DNA of 64,000 bases. Origin: Corynebacterium riegelii (GTDB taxonomy: Bacteria > Actinomycetota > Actinomycetes > Mycobacteriales > Mycobacteriaceae). Both the position numbers and the translations under genes were made by a program. Shown piece by piece: positions 1 to 7,810 of the stretch (its first letter is position 1; the number at the start of each line of letters is the position of its first letter). The notes below the pieces were generated by a model. It saw only the letters and a list, made by a program, of their open reading frames with translations, did not search any database and was not told where the DNA came from. The DNA is taken from assembly GCF_016728505.1 (NCBI RefSeq), contig NZ_CP068159.1, positions 2,356,001 through 2,420,000 on the forward strand, written 5' to 3'.

Positions 1-1435
1 CCTGGTACACGCCAGCCATTTGCAGCGCGGACCAGCTCATGCCCTGCCCAATTGGCAGATTGGCAAAGGTACCGCCCGACCACTGCTCACGCACCGGCAA
101 CAGACCATCGGACTCATTTGGCAGCTCAATGCCGGTGGTCTGGCCAATGCCGAAGCGGCGCACATAATCCCAGTAACGGTCCTCACCCAGGCGCTGTGCA
201 AGCTGCAGCGTGCCCACGTTGGAGGACTTACCAAAGATGCCCGCCGTGGTGTACGGCGCAACGTCGTGGGACCAGGCGTCGTTGACCCGAACACCAGCCA
301 TCTCAATAAAGCCCGGCACCTGGTGGACCTCATACGGGTCAGTCAGGCCCTCTTCAATTGCTGCGGCGGCGGTGATCACCTTCGCCACAGAACCCGGCTC
401 AAAGGGGTGCGAGATTGACGTGTTGTCAAAGTCCCGGCCCTCCTTCAGCTGCTTTTCCAAGTTGCCGTTCGGGTCAATGGTGTCCGTGTTAGCCATTGCC
501 AGCACTTCACCCGTGTGCGCGTCCAGCACCACTGCCTGGCCACTCTTGGCCAGCGAGTTCGCTTTCGCCTGCTCAAGCGTCTGCTGGACAAAGGTCTGCA
601 GATCCAAGTCAATGGTCAGCTGGATATCCGCGCCGTCAACCGCCGGCACAACGTCGCGAAGACTGCCCGGAATAGCAAGGCCGTCGGCGGAGACATCCTC
701 GGTAGAACTGCCGTTAATACCGGTCAGGATCGCGTCACTGGAGGCCTCCAGGCCGAACTGGCCGTGGCCGTCCATGCCAACCTTGCCCAAAATGTTTTCA
801 CCAATCGCGCCATTCGGGTACTGGCGGATGTCCTGGTGGTCTGCCGCCACGCCGTGGAAACTCTTAGCAACCTTCGCGGCCACATCCGGGTCCACGTTGC
901 GTACCAACACCTCGTAGTGGGTATCTGCCTTCAGCTTGTCCAGGATCTCGCGGGCGGAAACGTTACCTACGGTGCGGTTGCCGCCATCGTCCACGCTTTG
1001 ATCCGTCTCCGGCTTGCCTTCCGCAATCATGACCGGAATCTCATTGGCCATGGTGCGCAGGACGTCTTCAACACGAGCATCGATCTGGGCGTCGATGTCT
1101 TTTTTAGACAAGCCCTCTACACGCAGCTTCAGCTCCTGCTGCTCCTGGATCTCCTTGCGCAGCATGATCGGCGAAACGGTTAGCGATCGTGCCTGCATGG
1201 TGTAGGCCAAACGCTTGCCCTCACGGTCAGTGATCTCGCCGCGGCGCGCAACATCGTCGTACTTGCGGGTGCGCTGGTCAGCAGCCTGGACGCGAAGTTC
1301 CGGGCCCCACACCACCTGCACCCAAAACAGGCGGCCAACTAAAAGCGCAGCTACAAGGAGAAACGCCACCGCAAGCCCAGAGGCGCGGCGGTTTGTAATG
1401 TGGGATTGCCGTACCGGCTGCGGATGTTTGCCCAC
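1..1435 (-). CDS. ftsI: FtsI-type penicillin-binding protein (partial, C-terminus off the left edge)
   Basis: Class B PBP, a transpeptidase that cross-links septal peptidoglycan at the divisome. The frame opens at a GTG at 1435 preceded by GAGGTAGGTGAGG. A cytoplasmic tail is followed by one membrane segment (about residues 19-42) and a PBP dimer domain containing RRGEITDREG. The transpeptidase domain has the active-site serine in SVAK near residue 349 and the SSN motif near 404. The KTG motif would lie beyond base 1. It follows ftsL by 81 bases in the usual dcw order. ftsI rather than another class B PBP is inferred from this position and the sequence. Confidence 0.95.
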   Translation of the reverse strand, partial: MGKHPQPVRQSHITNRRASGLAVAFLLVAALLVGRLFWVQVVWGPELRVQAADQRTRKYDDVARRGEITDREGKRLAYTMQARSLTVSPIMLRKEIQEQQELKLRVEGLSKKDIDAQIDARVEDVLRTMANEIPVMIAEGKPETDQSVDDGGNRTVGNVSAREILDKLKADTHYEVLVRNVDPDVAAKVAKSFHGVAADHQDIRQYPNGAIGENILGKVGMDGHGQFGLEASSDAILTGINGSSTEDVSADGLAIPGSLRDVVPAVDGADIQLTIDLDLQTFVQQTLEQAKANSLAKSGQAVVLDAHTGEVLAMANTDTIDPNGNLEKQLKEGRDFDNTSISHPFEPGSVAKVITAAAAIEEGLTDPYEVHQVPGFIEMAGVRVNDAWSHDVAPYTTAGIFGKSSNVGTLQLAQRLGEDRYWDYVRRFGIGQTTGIELPNESDGLLPVREQWSGGTFANLPIGQGMSWSALQMAGVYQ

Positions 1436-1516
1436 GCCGAAACCTCACCTACCTCTATCTGCTGCTAGTTCCCATCCATCTTGCACCCTGGCGAGTGCAA
1501 GTTGGCGCACCACGCG

Positions 1517-2215
1517 CTAGAACGCGGCGGGAACGTTCGGCTGGTACGGCGCCAAGTTGGCCAAGCCCTCAACGGCGGGAGCTTCACCCACCACGTTGCC
1601 GCCCGGGACCTGAGCCAAGTTATCGCCAAGCTCAGCGGTTGCCTTCTCATCACTGCTTGCGCGGTCGGCGCGGGTCGGTGCCCCATTAACGTCAACCAAC
1701 TTGGCCACAGACTCTGGGTTGAAGTCGCGGCGGTGCTCAATGCGGCCGTCGTCAAGCATGGCGACAATGCCCGGCTGACCAGCAACCAACATGCCCTTCT
1801 CTGCCGCGCGCTGAGTGACCTCCGCAGAAGAACGCAGATCCTCCAGATTGCGGTTGAGGGATTCAACCTCATTGGTCAGCTGGCGCTCCTGGGACTGCAG
1901 CTGCTGGATGGTAAACGTCTGCGCCGTGGACAGACCAGACAGCAGCATCGCAATGGTCACGCCGATGACAAGTAGCACGACCGTCAAGCCGCCCACCTTG
2001 CCTAATGCGGTCTTCTGCTTCGCCGTCGTGGCCACCCTACGGCCACGGACCGACACCACCTGCTGGGAGCCAAGACGCCCACCGCGCGACTTCTGATGCG
2101 GCACATGCGGGCGCACATTCGGGCGCAACCCCGGACGGGTGTCAGGCGAGGTACGCGGCGTGCGCGTCGGCGCCGGCGCGTACACAGTTGCAGCTGCGCG
2201 GGTTTTCACTGCCAT
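1517..2215 (-). CDS. ftsL: FtsL-like septum formation protein
   Basis: Small bitopic divisome protein, 232 residues. A long basic proline/arginine-rich cytoplasmic tail (1-70) leads to one membrane helix (about 74-94) and then a predicted coiled coil (about 100-135, SQERQLTNEVESLNRNLEDL), the region by which FtsL pairs with FtsB. The C-terminal tail is low in complexity. I chose ATG 2215, with GGACAGTGAGACC upstream, over earlier in-frame starts that run into rsmH. It lies 4 bases after rsmH and ahead of ftsI. FtsL proteins diverge fast, so the name rests on position and architecture. Confidence 0.88.
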   Translation of the reverse strand: MAVKTRAAATVYAPAPTRTPRTSPDTRPGLRPNVRPHVPHQKSRGGRLGSQQVVSVRGRRVATTAKQKTALGKVGGLTVVLLVIGVTIAMLLSGLSTAQTFTIQQLQSQERQLTNEVESLNRNLEDLRSSAEVTQRAAEKGMLVAGQPGIVAMLDDGRIEHRRDFNPESVAKLVDVNGAPTRADRASSDEKATAELGDNLAQVPGGNVVGEAPAVEGLANLAPYQPNVPAAF

Positions 2216-2219
2216 GGTC

Positions 2220-3233
2220 TCACTGTCCTTCGTTCGGGGTATCGGTCGGGAGCTTCTCAATGCCACGCACTCGCACCGGGGCGGCACGTGGGTTTTCATC
2301 AATCTCGGCCTGCGACGCCTTCTCGGCTCCGTGGGTGACAAGCTTGAACTTCGGCGCGGTACCCGGAAGATCCATCGGCAACCCCGGCGGGGTCTTCGAC
2401 GTGGTCAGATCCGCAAACGCGGATTTGATGATCTTGTCTTCCAAGCTCTGGTAGCTCATGAACACCACACGACCGCCAACGCCAAGCAGATCCGTAATCA
2501 CCGGCACGACGTTCTCCACCGCTTCAAGCTCACGGTTGACCTCAACGCGCAGCGCCTGGAATGTGCGCTTCGCCGGGTGGCCGCCGGTGCGCCTGGACGC
2601 GGCCGGGATCGTCGCATACAGCAACTCCACTAAGCGCCCACTGCGGCTAAACGGCTCACGCTCGCGCTCCTTGACAATTGCAGACGCGATCTTGCCCGCA
2701 AAGCGCTCATCACCATACGTCTTCAAAATGCGTGCAATGTCACCATGCGAGTAGGTGTTGAGCACCTCCGCCGCCGTGATTCCCTGCGTGGGATCCATAC
2801 GCATGTCCAGCGGAGCGTCCACCTTGTAGGCAAAGCCGCGCTCTTCCTGATCCAGCTGCATCGACGACACACCCAGGTCATAGAGCGCACCGGCCACGCC
2901 GACTTCGCGTACGAGATCGAAGGCGTCGCCCTCACCGTCGTCAATCGGCCCAGCGATCTGGTCAAAGCGCGCCTGCAGTGGGGTAAACCGATCACCAAAT
3001 GGCGCTAGGCGCTTCGTGGCCTGCGCAAGCGCCAACGGATCACGGTCAACGCCAATAACGCGAGCCTGCGGGAACACAGTCAGGAAGTGCTCAGTGTGGC
3101 CGCCGGCGCCCAACGTGCCGTCCACAATCACCGCTTGGGAACCGAACTTCTCCACCGCAGGCGCAAGAAGCTCCGCCATGCGATCACGCATAACAGGGAC
3201 ATGACCGTGATTCGCCTCAATTGCGTAATCCAT
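2220..3233 (-). CDS. rsmH: 16S rRNA (cytosine(1402)-N4)-methyltransferase
   Basis: RsmH (MraW) methylates N4 of C1402 in 16S rRNA using S-adenosylmethionine. The protein has 337 residues. The SAM-binding loop [15 protein letters not shown] is near residues 38-52, followed by [22 protein letters not shown] and the family block [17 protein letters not shown]. The start ATG at 3233 has GGGGTGG upstream. The longer open frame to 3347 runs into the structured leader and lacks family similarity. It is the first gene after mraZ, from which it is separated by 196 bases holding a likely leader RNA. Confidence 0.96.
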   Translation of the reverse strand: MDYAIEANHGHVPVMRDRMAELLAPAVEKFGSQAVIVDGTLGAGGHTEHFLTVFPQARVIGVDRDPLALAQATKRLAPFGDRFTPLQARFDQIAGPIDDGEGDAFDLVREVGVAGALYDLGVSSMQLDQEERGFAYKVDAPLDMRMDPTQGITAAEVLNTYSHGDIARILKTYGDERFAGKIASAIVKEREREPFSRSGRLVELLYATIPAASRRTGGHPAKRTFQALRVEVNRELEAVENVVPVITDLLGVGGRVVFMSYQSLEDKIIKSAFADLTTSKTPPGLPMDLPGTAPKFKLVTHGAEKASQAEIDENPRAAPVRVRGIEKLPTDTPNEGQ

Positions 3234-3309
3234 GGGTGCCACCCCTTTTGCCCTGCTGCGCGTGTGTAGATGTGTTGAAGAGTTGCCCTTGCGGGGAGCG
3301 AGTAGAGCC

Positions 3310-3371
3310 CTGTCCGGGGCGGCTGCTCTGATGTCGGGGAAGTACACCAGAGGAGCTCACGCCCCGGACAG
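3310..3371 (-). ncRNA. Probable mraW RNA motif (leader hairpin upstream of rsmH)
   Basis: Between mraZ and rsmH there is a long stem: CTGTCCGGGGC (3310-3320) pairs perfectly with GCCCCGGACAG (3361-3371), and an inner stem of about nine pairs follows (GCTCTG with CAGAGGAGC). On the transcribed strand the terminal loop contains ACTTCCCCGA. From memory, the published actinobacterial mraW RNA motif is a hairpin just upstream of mraW with a CUUCCCC-type loop. Both features fit here. No U tract follows, so it is not a simple terminator. Confidence 0.68.
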
Positions 3372-3429
3372 AGTCCGTACACGCTCTCCGTCAGTAGTCA
3401 GTGCCTGCCGTGTTAGGGGTAGTCAGTCC

Positions 3430-3864
3430 CTAGAGCAGACCGGAGAGAATGTCGTCATCATCCGCCGCCGAGAAAGCGGCTTCAGTTTCTTGTTGGTATG
3501 CGGCCCAGGACTCTGCGTCCCAGATCTCCAGAAAATCAACCGAGCCAATGACCACGCACTCCTTAGTCAGGCCTGCGTACTCACGGTGCGCCGGCGACAA
3601 CGTGATGCGACCGGAACCATCAAGCGTTTGCTCATCCGCACTGGCAGCCAGATTTCGGATGAACGCGCGTGCCTTCGGGTTCGTACGAGAAGCCGCCGCG
3701 GCCTTGCGGGCACGTTGCGCGAACTCCTCGCGGGGAAAGACCGCTAGCGAGTGGTCCTGCCCCTTGGTCACCATCAACCCGTCCGCCAGCTCCTCACGGA
3801 ACTTGGCGGGCAGCGTCAGGCGCCCCTTGTCGTCGAGCTTGGGAGTGTAGGTTCCCAGAAACAT
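3430..3864 (-). CDS. mraZ: Transcriptional regulator MraZ
   Basis: First gene of the dcw cluster, 144 residues, close to the usual family length. It has the two AbrB-like repeats with their DxxxR signatures: [15 protein letters not shown] at residues 11-25 and [15 protein letters not shown] at 82-96. MraZ forms a ring and binds short direct repeats of the TGGGN type upstream of its own gene. Such boxes are present about 110-134 bases upstream (3974-3998). The start ATG at 3864 has AAAGGTAGG upstream. The longer frame to 4020 would run into the operator region and was rejected. Confidence 0.95.
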   Translation of the reverse strand: MFLGTYTPKLDDKGRLTLPAKFREELADGLMVTKGQDHSLAVFPREEFAQRARKAAAASRTNPKARAFIRNLAASADEQTLDGSGRITLSPAHREYAGLTKECVVIGSVDFLEIWDAESWAAYQQETEAAFSAADDDDILSGLL

Positions 3865-3973
3865 CCGGCGACCTACCTTTCCTTCACCTTCTGACATTGG
3901 CTTATGCAGTTTTCTGTGGCTTCGATTCCCGGTGGACACGTAGTCAAGGCGACCACCACGATTCTCCGCTGTG

Positions 3974-3998
3974 CCCCACTTTAACCCACTTTGCCCCA
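3974..3998 (-). promoter_or_regulatory. MraZ operator: three TGGG(G/T) boxes at 10-bp spacing
   Basis: Read on the mraZ strand, the boxes are TGGGG (3998-3994), TGGGT (3988-3984) and TGGGG (3978-3974), each followed by a 5-base spacer (CAAAG, TAAAG, CACAG). This gives an exact 10-bp period. It matches the known MraZ-binding pattern of TGGGN boxes separated by five bases, in the usual orientation toward mraZ. Autoregulation of the cluster is inferred. Confidence 0.85.
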
Positions 3999-4116
3999 CA
4001 AACGCCACACCGCGCGGCAAAATAAACGGAAAAATCTCTATTACTGCAGGTTAATGCGGTGGGGGATATACGGGGATTCTACCGCCACATGTGTCACTTT
4101 CGTACATTTAGGACAC

Positions 4117-4133
4117 TTTGCTTCACGACGCCC
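4117..4133 (-). repeat. Dispersed motif copy 1 (GGCGTCGNNAAGCAARAG type)
   Basis: Reads GGGCGTCGTGAAGCAAA on the minus strand. It is intergenic, upstream of the mraZ operator, so no coding constraint explains it here. Confidence 0.6.
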
Positions 4134-4216
4134 ACAGCTCCCCCACCCCTCAAACCGGACAAAACCCACGCTGAATACCCACCATGGGCGCATATCGACC
4201 CCAAACAAGACTCCAG

Positions 4217-4267
4217 TGGGGCGAAGTGGGGGCTTCTAGTGGGGCGAAGTGGGGGGCCCTGGTGGGG
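4217..4267 (+). repeat. Second TGGGG box array, opposite strand to the mraZ operator
   Basis: On the plus strand TGGGG occurs at 4217, 4227, 4240, 4250 and 4263. Within each pair the period is exactly 10 bp with spacer CGAAG, and the two pairs are 13 bp apart. AGTGGGGCGAAGTGGGGG is thus a near-exact duplicated unit. The boxes have the MraZ pattern but point away from mraZ. Irregular GCCCA boxes (TGGGC on the minus strand) follow at 4309, 4318 and 4332. Confidence 0.6.
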
Positions 4268-4346
4268 GCGTGCGGACATAACAACCCCCGGCTAGTCCAA
4301 CAGGCCGAGCCCAACTAGCCCAACACGCCTCGCCCAACTTCAACAG

Positions 4347-4456
4347 ATATGCAGGGGAAGATATGCAGGTCTGCAGGTAGCGCCCCATTTTCATTAACGG
4401 GCCTCTTATTGAAAAATCCCTTTGACCTGCAGACCTGCATATCTTCCCCTGCATAT
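4347..4456. repeat. Perfect 32-bp inverted repeat with 46-bp loop
   Basis: The left arm is 4347-4378 and the right arm 4425-4456. The arms are exact reverse complements over all 32 bases. Each arm contains GATATGCAGG-like direct repeats and a TGCAGGTCTGCAGG sub-palindrome. There is no U-rich tail and no gene inside. It could be a cruciform, an operator for a dimeric or tetrameric protein, or an insulator between the DUF3040 gene and the dcw promoter. Confidence 0.9.
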
Positions 4457-4536
4457 TTGTCCAGAGATGGCCACATAGGAAGTCGGCGCGGCCAATCGGT
4501 CAATACGCGACACCTTTTGACATACAGCCGGGAATG

Positions 4537-4569
4537 AAAAAAACGCCCTCCCAAAAACGGAAGGGCGCA
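4537..4569 (-). terminator. Rho-independent terminator after the DUF3040 gene
   Basis: On the minus strand GCGCCCTTCC, a short GTTTTT loop and GGGAGGGCG form a strong stem followed by TTTTTTT. It starts about 16 bases after the stop codon at 4585. Confidence 0.9.
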
Positions 4570-4584
4570 TAAGACTGCTACTGA

Positions 4585-4980
4585 CTATGCGTCAGGGTTT
4601 TGGAAGCGACGGCGGAAATTCTCTTCCATGTTCACACTGCGCGCAGAGCGGGGACGCTGCCCACCTGCCGCTGGGCGCTGGCCACGAGACGGGGATGCGG
4701 GTGCACGAAGTGCCATGACACCACCGGCCATCATGACACCGAAGCCGACCACGCTAATCAGCACGGCCCAAATGGTGAGGGAAGACAAGGCGACGCCGCC
4801 AAGCAGCAGCACGATGCCAAGGACCAGCAGCGCGACGCTGCGCAGCGTTAGCTGACCACTTCGCGGCGCATCCGAAAAGCCGGCTTCACGGGCCACGCTG
4901 CTAGCAAACCTCGGGTCATCCGCGAGGAGTGACTTCTCAATTTCGCGCAGCATTTGCTGTTCTTGCTCAGATAGAGACAC
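4585..4980 (-). CDS. DUF3040 domain-containing membrane protein
   Basis: A 131-residue protein of unknown function found next to the dcw cluster in many actinobacteria. The N-terminus MSLSEQEQQMLREIEKSLLADDPRFA is the DUF3040 hallmark: a short amphipathic helix, then the DDP(R/K)FA motif. Two membrane helices follow (about residues 45-62 and 66-88). The basic tail ends in NMEENFRRRFQNPDA. The start is GTG 4980, with a weak upstream AAGAG. It has its own terminator. The role is not known; a link with division is only suggested by position. Confidence 0.85.
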   Translation of the reverse strand: MSLSEQEQQMLREIEKSLLADDPRFASSVAREAGFSDAPRSGQLTLRSVALLVLGIVLLLGGVALSSLTIWAVLISVVGFGVMMAGGVMALRAPASPSRGQRPAAGGQRPRSARSVNMEENFRRRFQNPDA

Positions 4981-5101
4981 TGGCTATAACTCTTTCACAA
5001 CTACCGGTGGGCAATGCTAAATCTCTGTTGCTGTAACAACGGCCATCGTAGCCGTTTTGTTCCCGCAGCCACACTAGCTATGCAAAGAGTTCGATAACCA
5101 G

Positions 5102-5539
5102 CTAGGCAGCAGCCAGCGGCGCCTTGCCCGGATGCGTTGCGTAAAGAAACTCTTCCGCATCGCCCAAAAGGTTCAGCACAACCGCCGGATCGGGGTGCAA
5201 CTCTAAACCGGAGGCGACCCGCCCACGCAGGCGGGAGTAGGCGCTAAAGCGAGCAGCCCACTCCTTACCTTCCGGCCCACACAACGCTAATTTTTCCCAC
5301 GCGCTAGTTGGCAGACGCTTGCGCTTGCGCAGTACCTCAGAACCGGCGTTGACCGCGCCCGCAATACGCAGTGCTGCACGGTAGGCGTTCTCCATGGCTA
5401 AATCGAAGCGGCCAGCTTCAACGTCATCGTGAGCCGCAGCAATCAGGTCTTCGGCGGCATTAAAGAATGCATCCCGGCGCGAAATCCTCGCCGGCGACCC
5501 GTAGACCTTGGACGTTGTGGCAGATACAACACTATTCAT
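5102..5539 (-). CDS. SAV_6107-type HEPN domain protein
   Basis: About 145 residues, predicted all-helical, matching the small actinobacterial family called SAV_6107-like HEPN. The core is SRRDAFFNAAEDLIAAAHDDVEAGRFDLAMENAYRAALRIAGAV, then RKRKRLPTSAWEKLALCGPEGKEWAARFSAYSRLRGRVASG. ATG 5539 is preferred because AGGGGAAA precedes it. An ATG at 5566 is also in frame but has a poorer site. It is divergent from the acetyltransferase gene. I do not see a clear R-X4-6-H RNase motif, so catalytic activity is doubtful. Function unknown. Confidence 0.78.
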   Translation of the reverse strand: MNSVVSATTSKVYGSPARISRRDAFFNAAEDLIAAAHDDVEAGRFDLAMENAYRAALRIAGAVNAGSEVLRKRKRLPTSAWEKLALCGPEGKEWAARFSAYSRLRGRVASGLELHPDPAVVLNLLGDAEEFLYATHPGKAPLAAA

Positions 5540-5685
5540 GGGTGTTTCCCCTATCTTTTCTTCCATTGTTTTCTTTGTTGCCCTAACCCTAAAACGCCCA
5601 CCCCACACACCCACCCAACGGATAGCACACCAGTTCGATACCGAATGTGCCACGGGGAAGACCTGCGGCATGGTTAGGTAGTGGA

Positions 5686-6246
5686 GTGCCAATCAGCATT
5701 CGACGTTTGAGTCCCGGCGAGTTTTCCATCCTCGCGCCCACCCTCGTGGGGATCTACGTTTCGGCGATGGGCTATGACCCACAGATAAGTAACCAACGCG
5801 TGCGCGTCTGGCGCGGCGAGGTCACTGCCCCTGGGTTTACTGCTTTGGCCGCAATTGACGGGGACACGGTGGTGGGCGGCTGCTACGGCTTCCTCGGCAG
5901 CCGCGAACGCTGGTGGGACAAGCAATTGGTACGCGCAATGGAAGAAAACGGCGGTATAACCCCACAGCGCCAGGACCTGCTCAACAGCTATTTCGAGGTA
6001 GCCGAGATCCACGTCCACCCCTCACAGCAGGGCGCCGGCATCGGTGCTGCCATGCTGCGCGAACTACTGCGCCTTGCCCCGGCAAAGTGGGCAGTGCTTT
6101 CCACCCCGGAGGTGGACAATGAGGCCAACAACGCGTTCAGCCTGTACCGCAAATTTGGATTTGAAGATGTCGCGCGGGATTTCTACTATCCCGGCGACGC
6201 CCGCCCTTTTGCCATCCTGGGTCGGCGCTTGCCGCTTGATCTGTAG
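5686..6246 (+). CDS. GNAT family N-acetyltransferase
   Basis: About 186 residues with the acetyl-CoA-binding core of the GNAT fold. Strand beta-4 is EVAEIHVHPSQQ, followed by the pyrophosphate loop QGAGIGAAMLRELLR (motif A, Q/RxxGxG/A) and the motif B region NNAFSLYRKFGFEDVARDFYYPG. The start is taken as GTG 5686 (VPISIRRL), with GGTTAGGTAGTGGA just upstream. An earlier in-frame start at 5647 overlaps the divergent promoter. The substrate cannot be told from sequence. It ends 11 bases before idsA. Confidence 0.85.
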   Translation: MPISIRRLSPGEFSILAPTLVGIYVSAMGYDPQISNQRVRVWRGEVTAPGFTALAAIDGDTVVGGCYGFLGSRERWWDKQLVRAMEENGGITPQRQDLLNSYFEVAEIHVHPSQQGAGIGAAMLRELLRLAPAKWAVLSTPEVDNEANNAFSLYRKFGFEDVARDFYYPGDARPFAILGRRLPLDL

Positions 6247-6257
6247 TCTTAGAGGCT

Positions 6258-7361
6258 ATGCAAGCCCCATCATCACAACAGATCCCTGATTTCGAGCACA
6301 TCCCTGAAGCGGTCAACGCGGAACTTGAGCGTTTCTTCCGCCAGCGCGACAGCGATATTGCCAAGCTTGGGGGCCCGGTTACCGCAGCTGTGGGGCACTT
6401 GGAGCGATTCGTTCTTGGTGGCGGCAAGCGTATCCGTCCGCTGTTTGGCTGGGCAGGGTTTGTCGGCGGCGGTGGCCTGCAAAACCAGAGTGAGGATCCT
6501 GCTGCGGTGCTGCGCGCGGTTACAGCTCTGGAGTTCATCCAGGCCTGCGCCTTGGTGCATGACGACATCATTGATGCTTCCGATACCCGGCGCGGCAACC
6601 CCACCGTGCACCGCAGCGTTGAAGCCTCACACCGCGCGCAGGGTTTTCGCGGAAACGCTGCGGTGTTTGGCACCAATGCCGCCATCTTGATCGGTGATCT
6701 GGCTCTGGTGTGGGCTGAAGATATGTGGCGCGGCTCCGGTGTAGGCACCCAAGCCTTGGCCCGTGCTGAGGGTGCCTGGCGTGGTATGCGCACCGAGGTT
6801 ATCGGCGGGCAGATCCTGGACATCATGCTGGAGGCCGAGGGCAGCGAGTCGGTGGAAATGGCTGATCGCGTGAACCGCTTCAAAACTGCCGCGTACACCA
6901 TTGAGCGTCCCCTGCATCTTGGGGCGGCGCTCGCGGGTGCTTCCGAGGAAGTCATCGAGGCGTTTCGTGGCTACGGCGAGGACATCGGCATCGCTTTCCA
7001 GCTGCGCGATGATCTGCTTGGTGTCTTCGGTGACTCCGCGGTGACCGGCAAGCCTGCTGGTGATGACATCCGGGAGGGCAAGCGCACCGTGCTGTACGCA
7101 AGTGCGCTTTCGCTTCTGGACGCGGCGTCAAGCCCCCACGCCGCCACTCTTCGCGACGGCATCGGCGTCGCCTCCGACCCCGAGCACCTGCAGGAACTGG
7201 CGCGCATTATTGAGCAAAGCGGTGCCGTCGACACGGTAGAAGAGCGCATTGAGGCGCTTACCACCTCAGGGTTGGCAAAGCTTGATGCAGCTGACCTACC
7301 CGAAAACGTGCGGGAAAACCTACGCGCACTGGCTATCAAGGCCACCGCGCGGCACAACTAG
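6258..7361 (+). CDS. idsA: Polyprenyl diphosphate synthase (geranylgeranyl type)
   Basis: Trans-isoprenyl diphosphate synthase that condenses isopentenyl diphosphate with allylic diphosphates. This makes precursors of menaquinone, carotenoids and longer lipid carriers. The 367 residues include GGGKRIRP near 55, the first aspartate-rich motif DDIID near 99-103 and the second DDLLG near 253-257, with GGQILD and KTA(A)YT between. A TAGTCT -10 box at 6244-6249 lies 8 bases before the ATG, so the mRNA is probably leaderless. The name idsA follows the C. glutamicum gene near pknL. Exact chain length cannot be read from sequence. Confidence 0.92.
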   Translation: MQAPSSQQIPDFEHIPEAVNAELERFFRQRDSDIAKLGGPVTAAVGHLERFVLGGGKRIRPLFGWAGFVGGGGLQNQSEDPAAVLRAVTALEFIQACALVHDDIIDASDTRRGNPTVHRSVEASHRAQGFRGNAAVFGTNAAILIGDLALVWAEDMWRGSGVGTQALARAEGAWRGMRTEVIGGQILDIMLEAEGSESVEMADRVNRFKTAAYTIERPLHLGAALAGASEEVIEAFRGYGEDIGIAFQLRDDLLGVFGDSAVTGKPAGDDIREGKRTVLYASALSLLDAASSPHAATLRDGIGVASDPEHLQELARIIEQSGAVDTVEERIEALTTSGLAKLDAADLPENVRENLRALAIKATARHN

Positions 7362-7366
7362 AACTT

Positions 7367-7408
7367 ACTTAGAACGCCACACTTAGAACGCCATACTTAA
7401 AACGCCAT
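7367..7408. repeat. 14-bp tandem repeat, three copies, spanning a stop codon
   Basis: Units ACTTAGAACGCCAC, ACTTAGAACGCCAT and ACTTAAAACGCCAT lie end to end at 7367, 7381 and 7395. On the minus strand each holds GCGTT(C/T)TAA, that is the last codons and stop of the Rv2175c-like gene. The true stop (7397-7399) is therefore followed by two duplicated stop-bearing copies. It sits between convergent genes. Confidence 0.9.
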
Positions 7409-7801
7409 GGCCTGCGCGCGGCGAATCACTTCGCGCGCACCGTGGCCATGCAACGCGTCTACTGGGCGCCCCGGCAGGGACGCATCGGGCGTGAACAAAA
7501 AGTGGAGGATTTCTTCGGGGTTAAAGCCGCCGTCTGCAAGCACGGTGATCGCACCCGCTACAAACTTGGATAGCTCGCCGTCATCCAGAAGCGCGGCGGG
7601 AATGTAGCGCACACCGTCTTTGCGGTAGGCCACAAGCTTGCCTGCGGCTACAAGGTCGTGGACCTTGGTCACAGGTACGCCGAGGGTTTCGGCAACGTCG
7701 GGGTACGCGAGCAGTTCTTCGTCTGCAAGCAAGGCATCAAGTGTCTGTGGCTGCTGTGGCTGTTGCTGTGGTGTATTCACGGTGTGTAAGTGTAATGCCA
7801 T
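7397..7801 (-). CDS. Rv2175c-family DNA-binding protein
   Basis: A 134-residue homologue of mycobacterial Rv2175c, a winged-helix DNA-binding protein phosphorylated by PknL, which here is the divergent neighbour as in Mycobacterium. The conserved body is YPDVAETLGVPVTKVHDLVAAGKLVAYRKDGVRYIPAALL (helix-turn-helix). It continues ILHFLFTPDASLPGRPVDALHGHGAREVIRRAQAMAF, which closely follows the family C-terminus. ATG 7801 lacks a ribosome site. A GTG at 7780 with a TACACT box 8 bases upstream (7789-7794) is a plausible leaderless start instead. Target genes are unknown. Confidence 0.88.
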   Translation of the reverse strand: MALHLHTVNTPQQQPQQPQTLDALLADEELLAYPDVAETLGVPVTKVHDLVAAGKLVAYRKDGVRYIPAALLDDGELSKFVAGAITVLADGGFNPEEILHFLFTPDASLPGRPVDALHGHGAREVIRRAQAMAF

Positions 7802-7810
7802 ACTGGTTGC

